Assembly (NCBI RefSeq): GCF_900107765.1
Contig: NZ_FNQY01000014.1
Coordinates: forward strand, 55,577-119,576
Origin: Arachidicoccus rhizosphaerae
Lineage (GTDB): Bacteria; Bacteroidota; Bacteroidia; Chitinophagales; Chitinophagaceae
Direction of reading: 5' to 3'
Length of the DNA stretch: 64,000 nucleotides
Shown in pieces: positions 1 to 8,225 of the stretch; the first letter of the stretch is position 1, and every line of letters begins with the position of its first letter. The notes beneath the pieces were generated by a model that saw nothing but the letters and a program-made list of their open reading frames with translations, was not told where the DNA came from and ran no database searches. The position numbers were made by a program, and so were the translations under genes.

Positions 1-2
1 TG

Positions 3-176
3 TTCTTGTTTGTGGCCTCTACGAATAACTCCCTGGCTACAAATACGGGTGCAATCAGTACTTTCATTCTTTGTACCGCTGGCTTTAATCCATTCCGGTA
101 TGTAATAAGAGTCAGTCAATCCGGGACCGGTTATAGTGTGCCTGCCTTCCCAAAACCAAATCTGGAAATAATTTAG
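3..176 (+). CDS. 3' end of a gene entering from the left edge
   Basis: A reading frame is open from the first bases of the window to a TAG at 174-176 (57 codons visible). The visible C-terminus is partly hydrophobic and ends in a short polar tail (KPNLEII). It lies 93 bp upstream of the flippase gene on the same strand, so it is probably the previous gene of the polysaccharide operon. A membrane protein such as the missing Wzy polymerase is possible, but no family motif is visible and this is only inference. Confidence 0.4.
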   Translation, partial: FLFVASTNNSLATNTGAISTFILCTAGFNPFRYVIRVSQSGTGYSVPAFPKPNLEII

Positions 177-269
177 TTGTTGACCTGATATAGGTACTGC
201 TAACGATTGGTTTTAAAACTTTAAATGCCTTAAGGTGTAAAAATGCCTTTAAATACTTAAATAAATAGA

Positions 270-1814
270 ATGGGCGCAAGTCGGAATATAGTTAAAAATA
301 CGGGGTTTTTATATGTCAGGATGATCGTTATGATGGTCATTACTTTTTTTACATCCAGAATTCTTTTGAAATCATTGGGTATTAACGATTATGGGCTTTT
401 TAGTATTATTGTCGGTATTGTTGAGATGTTGGCATCATTAAGAGGCGCGTTTTCTTCTTCCATTCAGCGTTTTTTAAATTATGAAATGGGTGTAGATGGC
501 AAGGAAAATCTGCAGAAAATTTATAGTATGGGTGTCAATATTCATATTCTGATCTCGCTTGTCTTTTTAGTGATTACAGAAAGTGCCGGTTTATGGTTTT
601 TAAATCACAAACTGGTTATACCTGCTGATAGGTTAGGGGCTGCCAATTGGATTTTTCAATTTGCCATCGCTTCCAGTATTGTAACAATAATGACTATTCC
701 GCAGGATGCGGTGATTATTGCAAATCAGAAAATGAAAATTTATGCCTATATCACAATATTGGAGGCTTCTTTAAAATTGGGAACTGTATTGCTCCTTCCT
801 TTTTTCGGGATGGACCGCCTTATTTTATATTCTTTCTTTATTCTGGCGGTTTCTTTTTTAATCAGGTTTGTAACCTCAATTTACTGTATTCGAACATTTG
901 ATATCTGTAAATATAGATTTGTGTGGGATAAATCTTTATTTAAGCAATTAGGATCTTTTGCAGGCTGGAACTTCCTGGGAACCTCCTCTTATACGTTGAC
1001 AACTGAAGGGTTAAATATTATTCTGAACCTCTTTGGAGGCCCTGTAGCCAATGCTGCCAGAGGTGTTTCTCATCAGATCCGGACGGCTTTAGGCTTGTTT
1101 AATATGAATATCCAGCTGGCCAGCTCTCCACATTTAACAGAGTTGTATGCCAAAGGGGAGCACAAGCGGTTTGAAGAGCTGTTTTGTTCCATTACCAAGC
1201 TTGCTTTTTTTATAATGTCTATTTTATGTTTGCCGCTTTTTTTTTATACTAATTTCTTATTAGGTATTTGGTTATATGAAGTACCTCAATATACTGTGGT
1301 CTTTACACAGTTGACCTTGGTTTTTATTCTAATCAGAACCTTTCATTATCCAATAGATATGATAATTAAGGCTGTAGGTGATATAAAATTGTATCAAATT
1401 CTGGAATCCATTACTTTACTATTGCCTTTACTAGTGGCTTATCTGCTGTTAAGGGAGGGTTATGCGTTATATACAGCTTATGTGGTGGTGGCCGTTTTTG
1501 AATTGATTAATCTGGCGCTGATATTAAAGATTGCGGAGAGGATTGTCAAGATAGACTTAATGCGTTATTTAAAAACGGTTATTCAACCTATTATTTTGGT
1601 ATTCACAGTGAATATGGGCCTTGGCTTTTTCATCAGCCGCTACTATATGACCAGCAGTATACTATATAATTTTTCGACTATTTTAGTGATTGTACTATTG
1701 GCCTGTTTGATAACATGGATTTTGGGACTGAACTTAAAAGAAAGGCAATTCGCGAAGAATTTTGTTTTGAAGGCACTTGCACGAATAGGCGTTGGTCGTT
1801 TGAGTGAATGTTGA
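270..1814 (+). CDS. Wzx-like polysaccharide flippase (MATE/MOP superfamily)
   Basis: This 514-aa protein is made almost entirely of hydrophobic segments (about 12-14 membrane helices). Its N-terminus (RNIVKNTGFLYVRMIVMM, then SRILLKSLGINDYGLF near residues 30-45) is typical of Bacteroidota lipopolysaccharide/polysaccharide biosynthesis flippases. Such proteins move undecaprenyl-linked repeat units across the inner membrane for Wzy polymerisation. It is the first complete gene of the exopolysaccharide locus, and a strong hairpin follows its stop. The ATG at 270 follows an AT-rich leader without a clear Shine-Dalgarno site. The substrate cannot be read from sequence. The flippase role is well supported by fold and context. 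Confidence 0.85.
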   Translation: MGASRNIVKNTGFLYVRMIVMMVITFFTSRILLKSLGINDYGLFSIIVGIVEMLASLRGAFSSSIQRFLNYEMGVDGKENLQKIYSMGVNIHILISLVFLVITESAGLWFLNHKLVIPADRLGAANWIFQFAIASSIVTIMTIPQDAVIIANQKMKIYAYITILEASLKLGTVLLLPFFGMDRLILYSFFILAVSFLIRFVTSIYCIRTFDICKYRFVWDKSLFKQLGSFAGWNFLGTSSYTLTTEGLNIILNLFGGPVANAARGVSHQIRTALGLFNMNIQLASSPHLTELYAKGEHKRFEELFCSITKLAFFIMSILCLPLFFYTNFLLGIWLYEVPQYTVVFTQLTLVFILIRTFHYPIDMIIKAVGDIKLYQILESITLLLPLLVAYLLLREGYALYTAYVVVAVFELINLALILKIAERIVKIDLMRYLKTVIQPIILVFTVNMGLGFFISRYYMTSSILYNFSTILVIVLLACLITWILGLNLKERQFAKNFVLKALARIGVGRLSEC

Positions 1815-1828
1815 TTTAATTTTAAATT

Positions 1829-1863
1829 ATCCGCAAAGCAAAATTTGATTTTGCTTTGCGGAT
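1829..1863 (+). terminator. 16-bp perfect hairpin after the flippase gene
   Basis: Arms 1829-1844 and 1848-1863 are perfect reverse complements around a TTG loop. The hairpin starts 15 bp after the flippase stop and ends 26 bp before the next gene. The A/T-rich base of the stem and a short T-rich tail (TTCTTGG) fit the long-stem terminators of Bacteroidota. Since it sits inside a co-directional cluster, it may be partial (an attenuator) or may separate transcription units. Confidence 0.75.
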
Positions 1864-1889
1864 TTCTTGGATAATTAAAATTATAGATT

Positions 1890-2945
1890 ATGGGATATGA
1901 AGATATATTATTTATTGGACCTAACTATAAGAATCATACTGGGGGGATAGGTGCTGTTTTGGAAGTCTATTCGAAAAATATTAAACCTTTTAATTTTTGT
2001 CCTTCTTTTGATGGTAATTATAATGCACTCGGTAAAATGGTGTTTTTTGGTCTTTGCTTATTTCGTGTTTTTTTTAAGTTGCTTACTGTACCTCAAATTA
2101 AGATTGTACATATTCACGGTTCCACCAAAGGCAGCTTTTATCGTAAATATCTTCTATTTTTAATGGCAAAATATATTTTTGGAAAAAAGGTTGCCTACCA
2201 TATGCATGGTGGTTCATTTGACCGATTTTATGAACGGTCTAATAAAGCACAAAGAAGGTTTATAGAACATTTTGTCAATAGGGCGGATGCCCTGATTTGC
2301 TTATCCAATAGCTGGGAGGCCTATTTTAAAAGTCATTTTAATGCTAAACGCCTATTGGTGCTTAATAATCCCATCGAACAAAACAAGAATATTAAAATTG
2401 AAAAAATTATTACCGTTGAATTTTTATTCTTAGGAAAAATATGTGATGCTAAAGGTGTATTTGATTTGTTAGAAGTAATAAGAGATAACCGGGAACTGTA
2501 CAAACAAAAAGCTAAGTTCAGGTTTGGTGGTAATGGAGAAACGATTCGGCTGGAGTCTTTTATAAAAGAGAACCAATTAAGTTCCTTTGTCTTTTTTGAA
2601 GGTTGGGTTTCTGGATTAAAGAAACATCAGCTTTTGTTAGAGGCGAATGTATATTTACTGCCTTCTTACATAGAAGGATTGCCAATGTCTATTTTGGAGG
2701 CGATGAATTATTGTTTACCTGTAATCTCGACTAATATTGGAGGGATTCCAGAAATTCTTGCTACAGACGTAAATGGGTTCTTAATAGAGCCAGGTGATAA
2801 ATCTGCCCTAAAAAGAGGTATTGACCATTTTATTGACTCTCCAAGTGATATTCTTAAAATGGGACATAGGGGAAAGGTAAGAAGCACAGCTTTTGATATT
2901 CAAAGTATTTTGCCCAAGCTAAATGCATTGTATGAATCTTTGTAG
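1890..2945 (+). CDS. Glycosyltransferase family 4
   Basis: A 351-aa GT-B glycosyltransferase. The N-terminal domain begins ILFIGPNYKNHTGGIG, the Gly-rich acceptor loop of GT4 enzymes. The C-terminal donor domain carries FLGKICDAKGVFDLLE (about residues 178-195) and the EGLPMSILEAM signature (about 262-272) followed by GGIPEIL, which binds the nucleotide-sugar. Length is normal for the family. It is expected to add one sugar to the lipid-linked repeat unit at the cytoplasmic face. Donor and acceptor are unknown. The gene at 10662 is a distant paralogue sharing the LFIGP start. Confidence 0.9.
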   Translation: MGYEDILFIGPNYKNHTGGIGAVLEVYSKNIKPFNFCPSFDGNYNALGKMVFFGLCLFRVFFKLLTVPQIKIVHIHGSTKGSFYRKYLLFLMAKYIFGKKVAYHMHGGSFDRFYERSNKAQRRFIEHFVNRADALICLSNSWEAYFKSHFNAKRLLVLNNPIEQNKNIKIEKIITVEFLFLGKICDAKGVFDLLEVIRDNRELYKQKAKFRFGGNGETIRLESFIKENQLSSFVFFEGWVSGLKKHQLLLEANVYLLPSYIEGLPMSILEAMNYCLPVISTNIGGIPEILATDVNGFLIEPGDKSALKRGIDHFIDSPSDILKMGHRGKVRSTAFDIQSILPKLNALYESL

Positions 2946-3110
2946 GAATTGCGGAAGATGTATTTGGCTGGAGTATTTTGACTATCTGAAATTCTACGGA
3001 TAAACAATAAGTCAGTAGGCGCCACATTAGTTATAAGAATGTATTTCATCGTGAGTCCTTTAAACGTATTGAATAAAAATTATTTGTATTTCCTTTAAGT
3101 TCAATGACTG

Positions 3111-3884
3111 ATGCTGAAGATTGTTGCAGTTATGGTTTTGTTTTATTGCGGGGTAATGTGTGTTCAGGCACAGGTGTACTCATTTGAGCTACATGATAAA
3201 AATAGTTCTATTCAGGCTCCTTCCAGTAGATCAATAGAACTTTCAAATGATGTAAAATTTAAGGGAAAGCCATCCATTCGTTTTGAATTACAAAGATTTG
3301 ATACCGCTGTCGCAAATGGCAAAAGAGCGGAAATTATGTTTCGCCCGGAGAAAAGCCTACCTGTGGATAGGTGGTATGTCTTTAGTATCTGGCTGCCTAA
3401 AGATTACGCAGTTGATTCCTTACCGGAAATTGTAGCACAATGGCATGCGGTTCCGGATTTTTCTTTAGGAGAAACCTGGCGCTCTCCGCCTATTGCGCTT
3501 ACCATTCAAAATGGGATGTGGCTCTTAGTGACAAGGTGGGCTTCAGAGGCCGTCAATTCAAATAATACCCTTTCTGGCCTGGAAACTGTCTGTTTAGGTA
3601 ATGCGGTTGATATGAGATGGACAGACTGGGTTTTTCATATAAAATTTAATTATAAGAATACGGGTATTCTGGAAGTCTGGAGAGATGGCGTTAAATGCTA
3701 TTACAGACGAGGACCCAATTATTATAATGATCAGACGGGGCCATTTTTTAAATTCGGCATTTATAAATGGGATTGGAATAATAATCAAATCCAGACTTCA
3801 ATTGATAAACGCGTTCTTTATTTCGGAGGGGTAAAACTGGGTGAAAGTAATATGAAAATCGGTGATTTTTTGAAAGAAAAATGA
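3111..3884 (+). CDS. Secreted polysaccharide-lyase-like protein (PF14099-type jelly roll)
   Basis: A 257-aa protein with a signal peptide (MLKIVAVMVLFYCGVMCVQA, cut near AQA-Q). The mature part resembles the polysaccharide lyase family PF14099 (heparin lyase I / glucuronan lyase-like). It has KRAEIMFRPEKSLP, WYVFSIWLP, EIVAQWHAVPDFSLGE and GPNYYNDQTGPFFKFGIYKWDW-type blocks. It probably acts in the periplasm or outside the cell on acidic polysaccharide, perhaps trimming or releasing the polymer made by this locus, as alginate lyase does in alginate operons (inference). A same-length paralogue lies at 48814-49587. Catalytic residues cannot be assigned by eye. Confidence 0.75.
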   Translation: MLKIVAVMVLFYCGVMCVQAQVYSFELHDKNSSIQAPSSRSIELSNDVKFKGKPSIRFELQRFDTAVANGKRAEIMFRPEKSLPVDRWYVFSIWLPKDYAVDSLPEIVAQWHAVPDFSLGETWRSPPIALTIQNGMWLLVTRWASEAVNSNNTLSGLETVCLGNAVDMRWTDWVFHIKFNYKNTGILEVWRDGVKCYYRRGPNYYNDQTGPFFKFGIYKWDWNNNQIQTSIDKRVLYFGGVKLGESNMKIGDFLKEK

Positions 3885-5142
3885 CGTGTTGCACCAAATT
3901 CTACATTGATGTTGTGGTACTATAGATTTTTTATGTGAATGAGTTTGTTTTGCATTATTAATAGGGTGTTGAAATTCAAGTTTGTAGATAGAATAAAAAA
4001 GATTATGCGATATAAATTGTAAGAGATGAAAAATAAATTGAATAAAAATGCATAAAAACTTGTTTATTATTAAAACCTGACTTAAATTTGCTCTAACATA
4101 CAGGACGTGATAATTGAACTGTTGAAAACTAATATGAGGATTTAATTATTTACAGATAATTAAAGAAAGATGGATTTATGAAACTTATCTCGTTTATTTT
4201 AGAGATATGAACCAAAACAATTAATTGCAATAGCCCCCATAAGATTTAATAGCGGAAATAAACAAAGGCAAGCGCAATGAGAAGAATAATTTTCAATGAT
4301 GAACGGGTTCATATCGCCCGGTTTGAAAGTATAAGTTATTTTTCCTTTTATAGACCAAGTAAGACTATAAGGCTCTTAATGATTCGTGGAACAGTTAAGA
4401 TGATAACGTGCTTATATTGAATAGTTTTAAGGCCTGGGTGTAATGGCCCTTAGGAAGTCATCGGGATACCAAAAACCTGATTTTCAAAATGGTAATTATT
4501 GGAATTAGAAGAATACTGCAATTTGTGAAGCGTGATATAGAAGGACTATTACATTAAATATTTCTAGATTTTGTTTGATTGGTATTTCTGCTTGTGGATT
4601 TAGGTATTTGTACACTGAGACTGATGGTTGACAAAGGGTCTGCTGTTTTTGTTTCTAAATCTGAAACAAACCTTTATGATTCTACGGGAATTGTTGTTTA
4701 GGCTGAGGCTTAGATTTTGTTTGTGAAAAAATTAGCCGATAACATGACCGTTACTTTAATTGTAAACCATTGGTAGTTGATGTGTAAAGTGAACATCAAT
4801 TTGAGTAAGGTTATTATACCAATCAAGGATTTATTTTACCGAGATAAGAATAAAGAATATGCGTGTCCCTATAATTTAAAAATTTAATGTCTTGACGATT
4901 AACGAGTCAGACGAATATAATGCTGAAATTATAATCGTTGGAAAGTTCAACCTATATGAGGGGTTTGACTTACCGGCTTTCAACAGTGGCTGCAACCAAA
5001 ACTAACAACTTATCCGTAATGAGAAACGGGTGAGGGATCATTCACAAATGGAGTGCTTTAACCGAAACATTTGAAATTAAGGAACTAAGAATTTTTATAG
5101 CAACTATTTCAAATAATTGCATTTCATTCAAAGTCGTATGCT
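3885..5142. other. 1.26-kb AT-rich gap without a convincing gene
   Basis: No reading frame of normal coding character was found on either strand, although the gap splits the polysaccharide locus. Short open stretches, such as one beginning MCKVNINLSKV near 4780, are broken by stops. They may be remnants of a decayed gene or chance. The sequence at 4783-4793 (TGTAAAGTGAA) matches the core of the tandem repeat at 59.5 kb, probably by chance. The gap presumably holds the promoter of the sugar-transferase/wza/wzc block, but no confident TAnnTTTG box with a spaced TTG was identified. Confidence 0.5.
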
Positions 5143-6978
5143 ATGAGTATAGGTGTAAAAAATATTGAACAAACTGCCTCCTTTGACTTTTCTTCAAAAA
5201 TAGAGTCGCGGGTAATAGTTGAAAGATTATTTACGAGCCTGCTTGGGTACGGAAAAATAGTCATGCTTCTTTTAGATCTAGCATTATTGAATATTTGCCT
5301 ATGTATTACCGGATTGCTTTTAATGGGCATGGATCTGACTTTCTCCGAGACCTATTTATCAGGCATGGTATATTTTTCTGTTCTCTGGATTTTTTTAAGT
5401 TATTTAAGAGGGATCCATAAAAATTTATTGCTTATTGACACAGTTGAAATCTTCCAGACATTAGCTAAGGTCTTCTTTGTTTTTGTCGTCTGTTCCTGGT
5501 TTTTTATCCTTATTTTATTAGATGGATTTAAAAACATTGATTTGTTTGTCTATTTTATTTGTATGTTTTATCTCTTATATGGAGCTGCTCTAGCCGGGAA
5601 TCGAGTTCTGCTTTTAAGCATCAGAAAACACTTTAAAGATAAAATCCGCAAGAAAAAGAACGTATTTATTATAGGAGACAGTTCCAGTTGTGAATTGCTG
5701 GAAAGTTATATAGAAGAAAATCAATGTGATTTAAGGTTATGTGGGTTTTTTTATGATGGGTTTAATCAACCCTCCGATTTAGAACAGTTTGCTGCTGAAG
5801 TTGGAAAAGGGATTTCTGTTTCAAAGGTGATAGACGAACCCATCTCATTGGGTTCACATATAGAAAATATGAATGGTAAGCAAACAGAGGCAGTTGAAGA
5901 AATGATAGGGGAAATTCCCGAGGTTGGTGCAGAATTCAGGGTTTACCAGGGGGCAGGCTCTTCCCCGGTCAAAAAAAGGAACGATTTGGCAAATTGGCCA
6001 CCGGCTGGTGTTCCGGATTCCGTTTCAAATGGAACGACTAACAAGGATATTAATGCGTCTACAATTAATGCTATTCTAAAGGGCCAATTAAAGCCCGTAG
6101 CTAAGGCAGCTTTTAATACAAGCGCCTGGAGTAAAGTTATTCGTGGCCGAATAATGGATTGCGTTAAATACTTTGGGAAAATGCCTATTGATGAAATTTA
6201 CTGCTCTATGCAAAGTATGGAGGAAAAGACGGTCAGATTGCTAATTAAAGAGGCTGACAATCATATGATCAGAATTAAATTTTTGCCTGATTTTTACCAG
6301 ATCTTAAGAAGACGTTCTACCATTCATTATATGGGAACTGTTCCGGTTCTTTCAATTAGGCAAGAACCTTTGACTGTGGATAGCAATATTATCATAAAAC
6401 GTGTTTTCGATTTTTGTTTTTCTGTTTTGGTGGTGATTTTAATTCTAAGTTGGCTTGCCCCCATTATCGGATTACTTATTAAGTTAGAATCAAAAGGTCC
6501 GGTATTTTTTAAACAAGAGCGTTCCGGGATTAATAATAAACCTTTTAAAGTCTATAAGTTCAGAAGTATGCGGACGGTAAAAGGCATAGGTGAGGATCGT
6601 CAGGCAGTTAAAGATGATGTCCGTCTGACTAAACTAGGTGCCTTTTTGCGCAGGACGAGCTTAGACGAGTTGCCACAGTTTTTTAATGTGTTATTGGGCA
6701 ATATGACAGTCGTAGGACCTCGGCCTCATATGGTGTCTCATACAGATAAGTTTAGCAAAGAAGTGGATGCTTATATGGTGCGTCATTTTGCCAAGCCAGG
6801 CATTACCGGTTGGGCTCAGGTAAATGGCTGCAGGGGTGAGACAAAAACAAGAGAGGCTATTGAAGAGAGGGTATTACACGACGTATGGTATATTGAAAAC
6901 TGGTCACTTATGCTGGATTTGAAAATTATATTTTTAACCGTATGGAATATCCTGCGTGGCGAAGAAAATGCTTATTGA
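5143..6978 (+). CDS. Initiating undecaprenyl-phosphate sugar-1-P transferase (WbaP/WcaJ type) with large insert
   Basis: A 611-aa polyisoprenyl-phosphate hexose-1-phosphate transferase that starts repeat-unit assembly on undecaprenyl phosphate at the inner membrane. Four N-terminal membrane helices (about residues 35-155) are followed by a nucleotide-binding-like domain starting at [12 protein letters not shown] (171-182). The last part (418-611) is the bacterial sugar transferase domain: [16 protein letters not shown], the catalytic-region [21 protein letters not shown], and [12 protein letters not shown]. Homologues are usually about 460-480 aa. The excess lies at about 212-340, a polar Gly/Ser/Asn/Pro-rich stretch between GFFYD and the resumption at [10 protein letters not shown]. 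The sugar added (for example GlcNAc or a hexose) is not readable. Confidence 0.92.
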   Translation: MSIGVKNIEQTASFDFSSKIESRVIVERLFTSLLGYGKIVMLLLDLALLNICLCITGLLLMGMDLTFSETYLSGMVYFSVLWIFLSYLRGIHKNLLLIDTVEIFQTLAKVFFVFVVCSWFFILILLDGFKNIDLFVYFICMFYLLYGAALAGNRVLLLSIRKHFKDKIRKKKNVFIIGDSSSCELLESYIEENQCDLRLCGFFYDGFNQPSDLEQFAAEVGKGISVSKVIDEPISLGSHIENMNGKQTEAVEEMIGEIPEVGAEFRVYQGAGSSPVKKRNDLANWPPAGVPDSVSNGTTNKDINASTINAILKGQLKPVAKAAFNTSAWSKVIRGRIMDCVKYFGKMPIDEIYCSMQSMEEKTVRLLIKEADNHMIRIKFLPDFYQILRRRSTIHYMGTVPVLSIRQEPLTVDSNIIIKRVFDFCFSVLVVILILSWLAPIIGLLIKLESKGPVFFKQERSGINNKPFKVYKFRSMRTVKGIGEDRQAVKDDVRLTKLGAFLRRTSLDELPQFFNVLLGNMTVVGPRPHMVSHTDKFSKEVDAYMVRHFAKPGITGWAQVNGCRGETKTREAIEERVLHDVWYIENWSLMLDLKIIFLTVWNILRGEENAY

Positions 6979-7102
6979 TCCGGCAAATTATTATTCCATT
7001 ATATATGCTATTACTTTATTTATATAATATGGATTTTCAATTGAAAATTATTGTATTACAACTCAACTTTTGATTTTTTAACTGCTTTCAAACCGAATTT
7101 TT

Positions 7103-8068
7103 ATGGATAAGAGACGTTATCTTGGAACTTCTAAGGGTACTAAAACTAACTGCAAATTTTTGTTATCCTTCTGTCACAACCTGCGTGACAATTGCTCTGA
7201 TTGGAGCAAATTTATTATGCGTTGCATAAATTTCTTCGCCTGCTGCAAAGGGCAGATTAGAGGCTCACATACCTTGATTGGTATAACCACAATATGTTGT
7301 GTGTTATCTGTGGGCCTCTTTTCCTGTTCTAGCTATAAACAGATTAGCTATTTTAAAGATCTGGATGATAGTAGTAAAATGTATACTCAGGGGCGTAGCA
7401 TTCAAACTGCAGTTTACCATCCAATTACCATTCAGCCAGATGATATACTTCAGGTAGTAGTTTCTACAATTGATCCTCAGACCAATGAAGCTTTTAATGT
7501 TAGTCAGGATGATAAAACAACAACTACTTCCGATGTATTAAATGCGCCCAAAAATTTGAACGGTTATCTGGTGGATAAGAATGGTGATATTGAGTTACCC
7601 GTTCTTGGGCGCTTTCATGTTGAAGGCCAAACGACAGAGCAAATTAAGGATTCGGTCACTGCTGCAGCGTCCAAGCTGTTACGTCAACCCGTTGTGAATG
7701 TTCGATTGGCGAACTTTACGGTTAATGTATTAGGGGAAGTTACCCATCCGGGCTCTTATAATATAGCCGGGGAGAAGGCAAGTGTGTTGGATGCGCTTTC
7801 TCTAGCCGGAGATATGACTATTTATGGTAAAAGAGATAATGTAATACTTATGCGTTCGGACAATGGCATTCAGAAAAAGGTTGCTCGTTTTAACTTAAAC
7901 AATACACAGATGATGAGCTCGCCTTATTTTTATTTAAGACAAGGTGATGTTATATATGTGGAACCAACCAAATCTAAAGCTGCTTCGACCGATAATAGAG
8001 CTACAAGGACTTACGCTATTGCCGGATCTGTTCTCTCGGTCATTCTTATTGTGATCAGCAGATTATAG
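7103..8068 (+). CDS. wza: Wza-family polysaccharide export lipoprotein
   Basis: Outer-membrane polysaccharide export protein. A lipoprotein signal (ITTICCVLSVGLFSC, lipobox LFSC, Cys near residue 75) precedes the polysaccharide-export domain (IQPDDILQVVVSTIDPQTNEAF, then YLVDKNGDIELPVLGRFHVEG) and an SLBB domain (VNVLGEVTHPGSYNIAGEKASVLDALSLAGD). A C-terminal hydrophobic helix (YAIAGSVLSVILIVIS) is usual in Bacteroidota Wza proteins. The ATG at 7103 would put about 58 extra, Cys-rich residues before the signal. ATG 7217, or a TTG at about 7274, is a better start for a lipoprotein. The gene precedes the Wzc kinase, its partner in the trans-envelope export complex. Confidence 0.92.
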   Translation: MDKRRYLGTSKGTKTNCKFLLSFCHNLRDNCSDWSKFIMRCINFFACCKGQIRGSHTLIGITTICCVLSVGLFSCSSYKQISYFKDLDDSSKMYTQGRSIQTAVYHPITIQPDDILQVVVSTIDPQTNEAFNVSQDDKTTTTSDVLNAPKNLNGYLVDKNGDIELPVLGRFHVEGQTTEQIKDSVTAAASKLLRQPVVNVRLANFTVNVLGEVTHPGSYNIAGEKASVLDALSLAGDMTIYGKRDNVILMRSDNGIQKKVARFNLNNTQMMSSPYFYLRQGDVIYVEPTKSKAASTDNRATRTYAIAGSVLSVILIVISRL

Positions 8069-8225
8069 ATTTATATGAACCGTTCTGCTGCGAGTTGAGA
8101 ATACTTTACAAAGGGATGGCTAACTCTTTTCTCTCTGCTCAAATAATATTCATTCATTTTTAATAATACGTCACAGTCTTTATTTGATTTTTCTTCCAAT
8201 ACTTCATCTCTAATTTCTTTAAAAT

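Noticed and set aside
3885..5142. Invertible promoter controlling the EPS locus
   Set aside because: No pair of inverted repeats flanking a promoter-sized segment and no site-specific recombinase gene were found.
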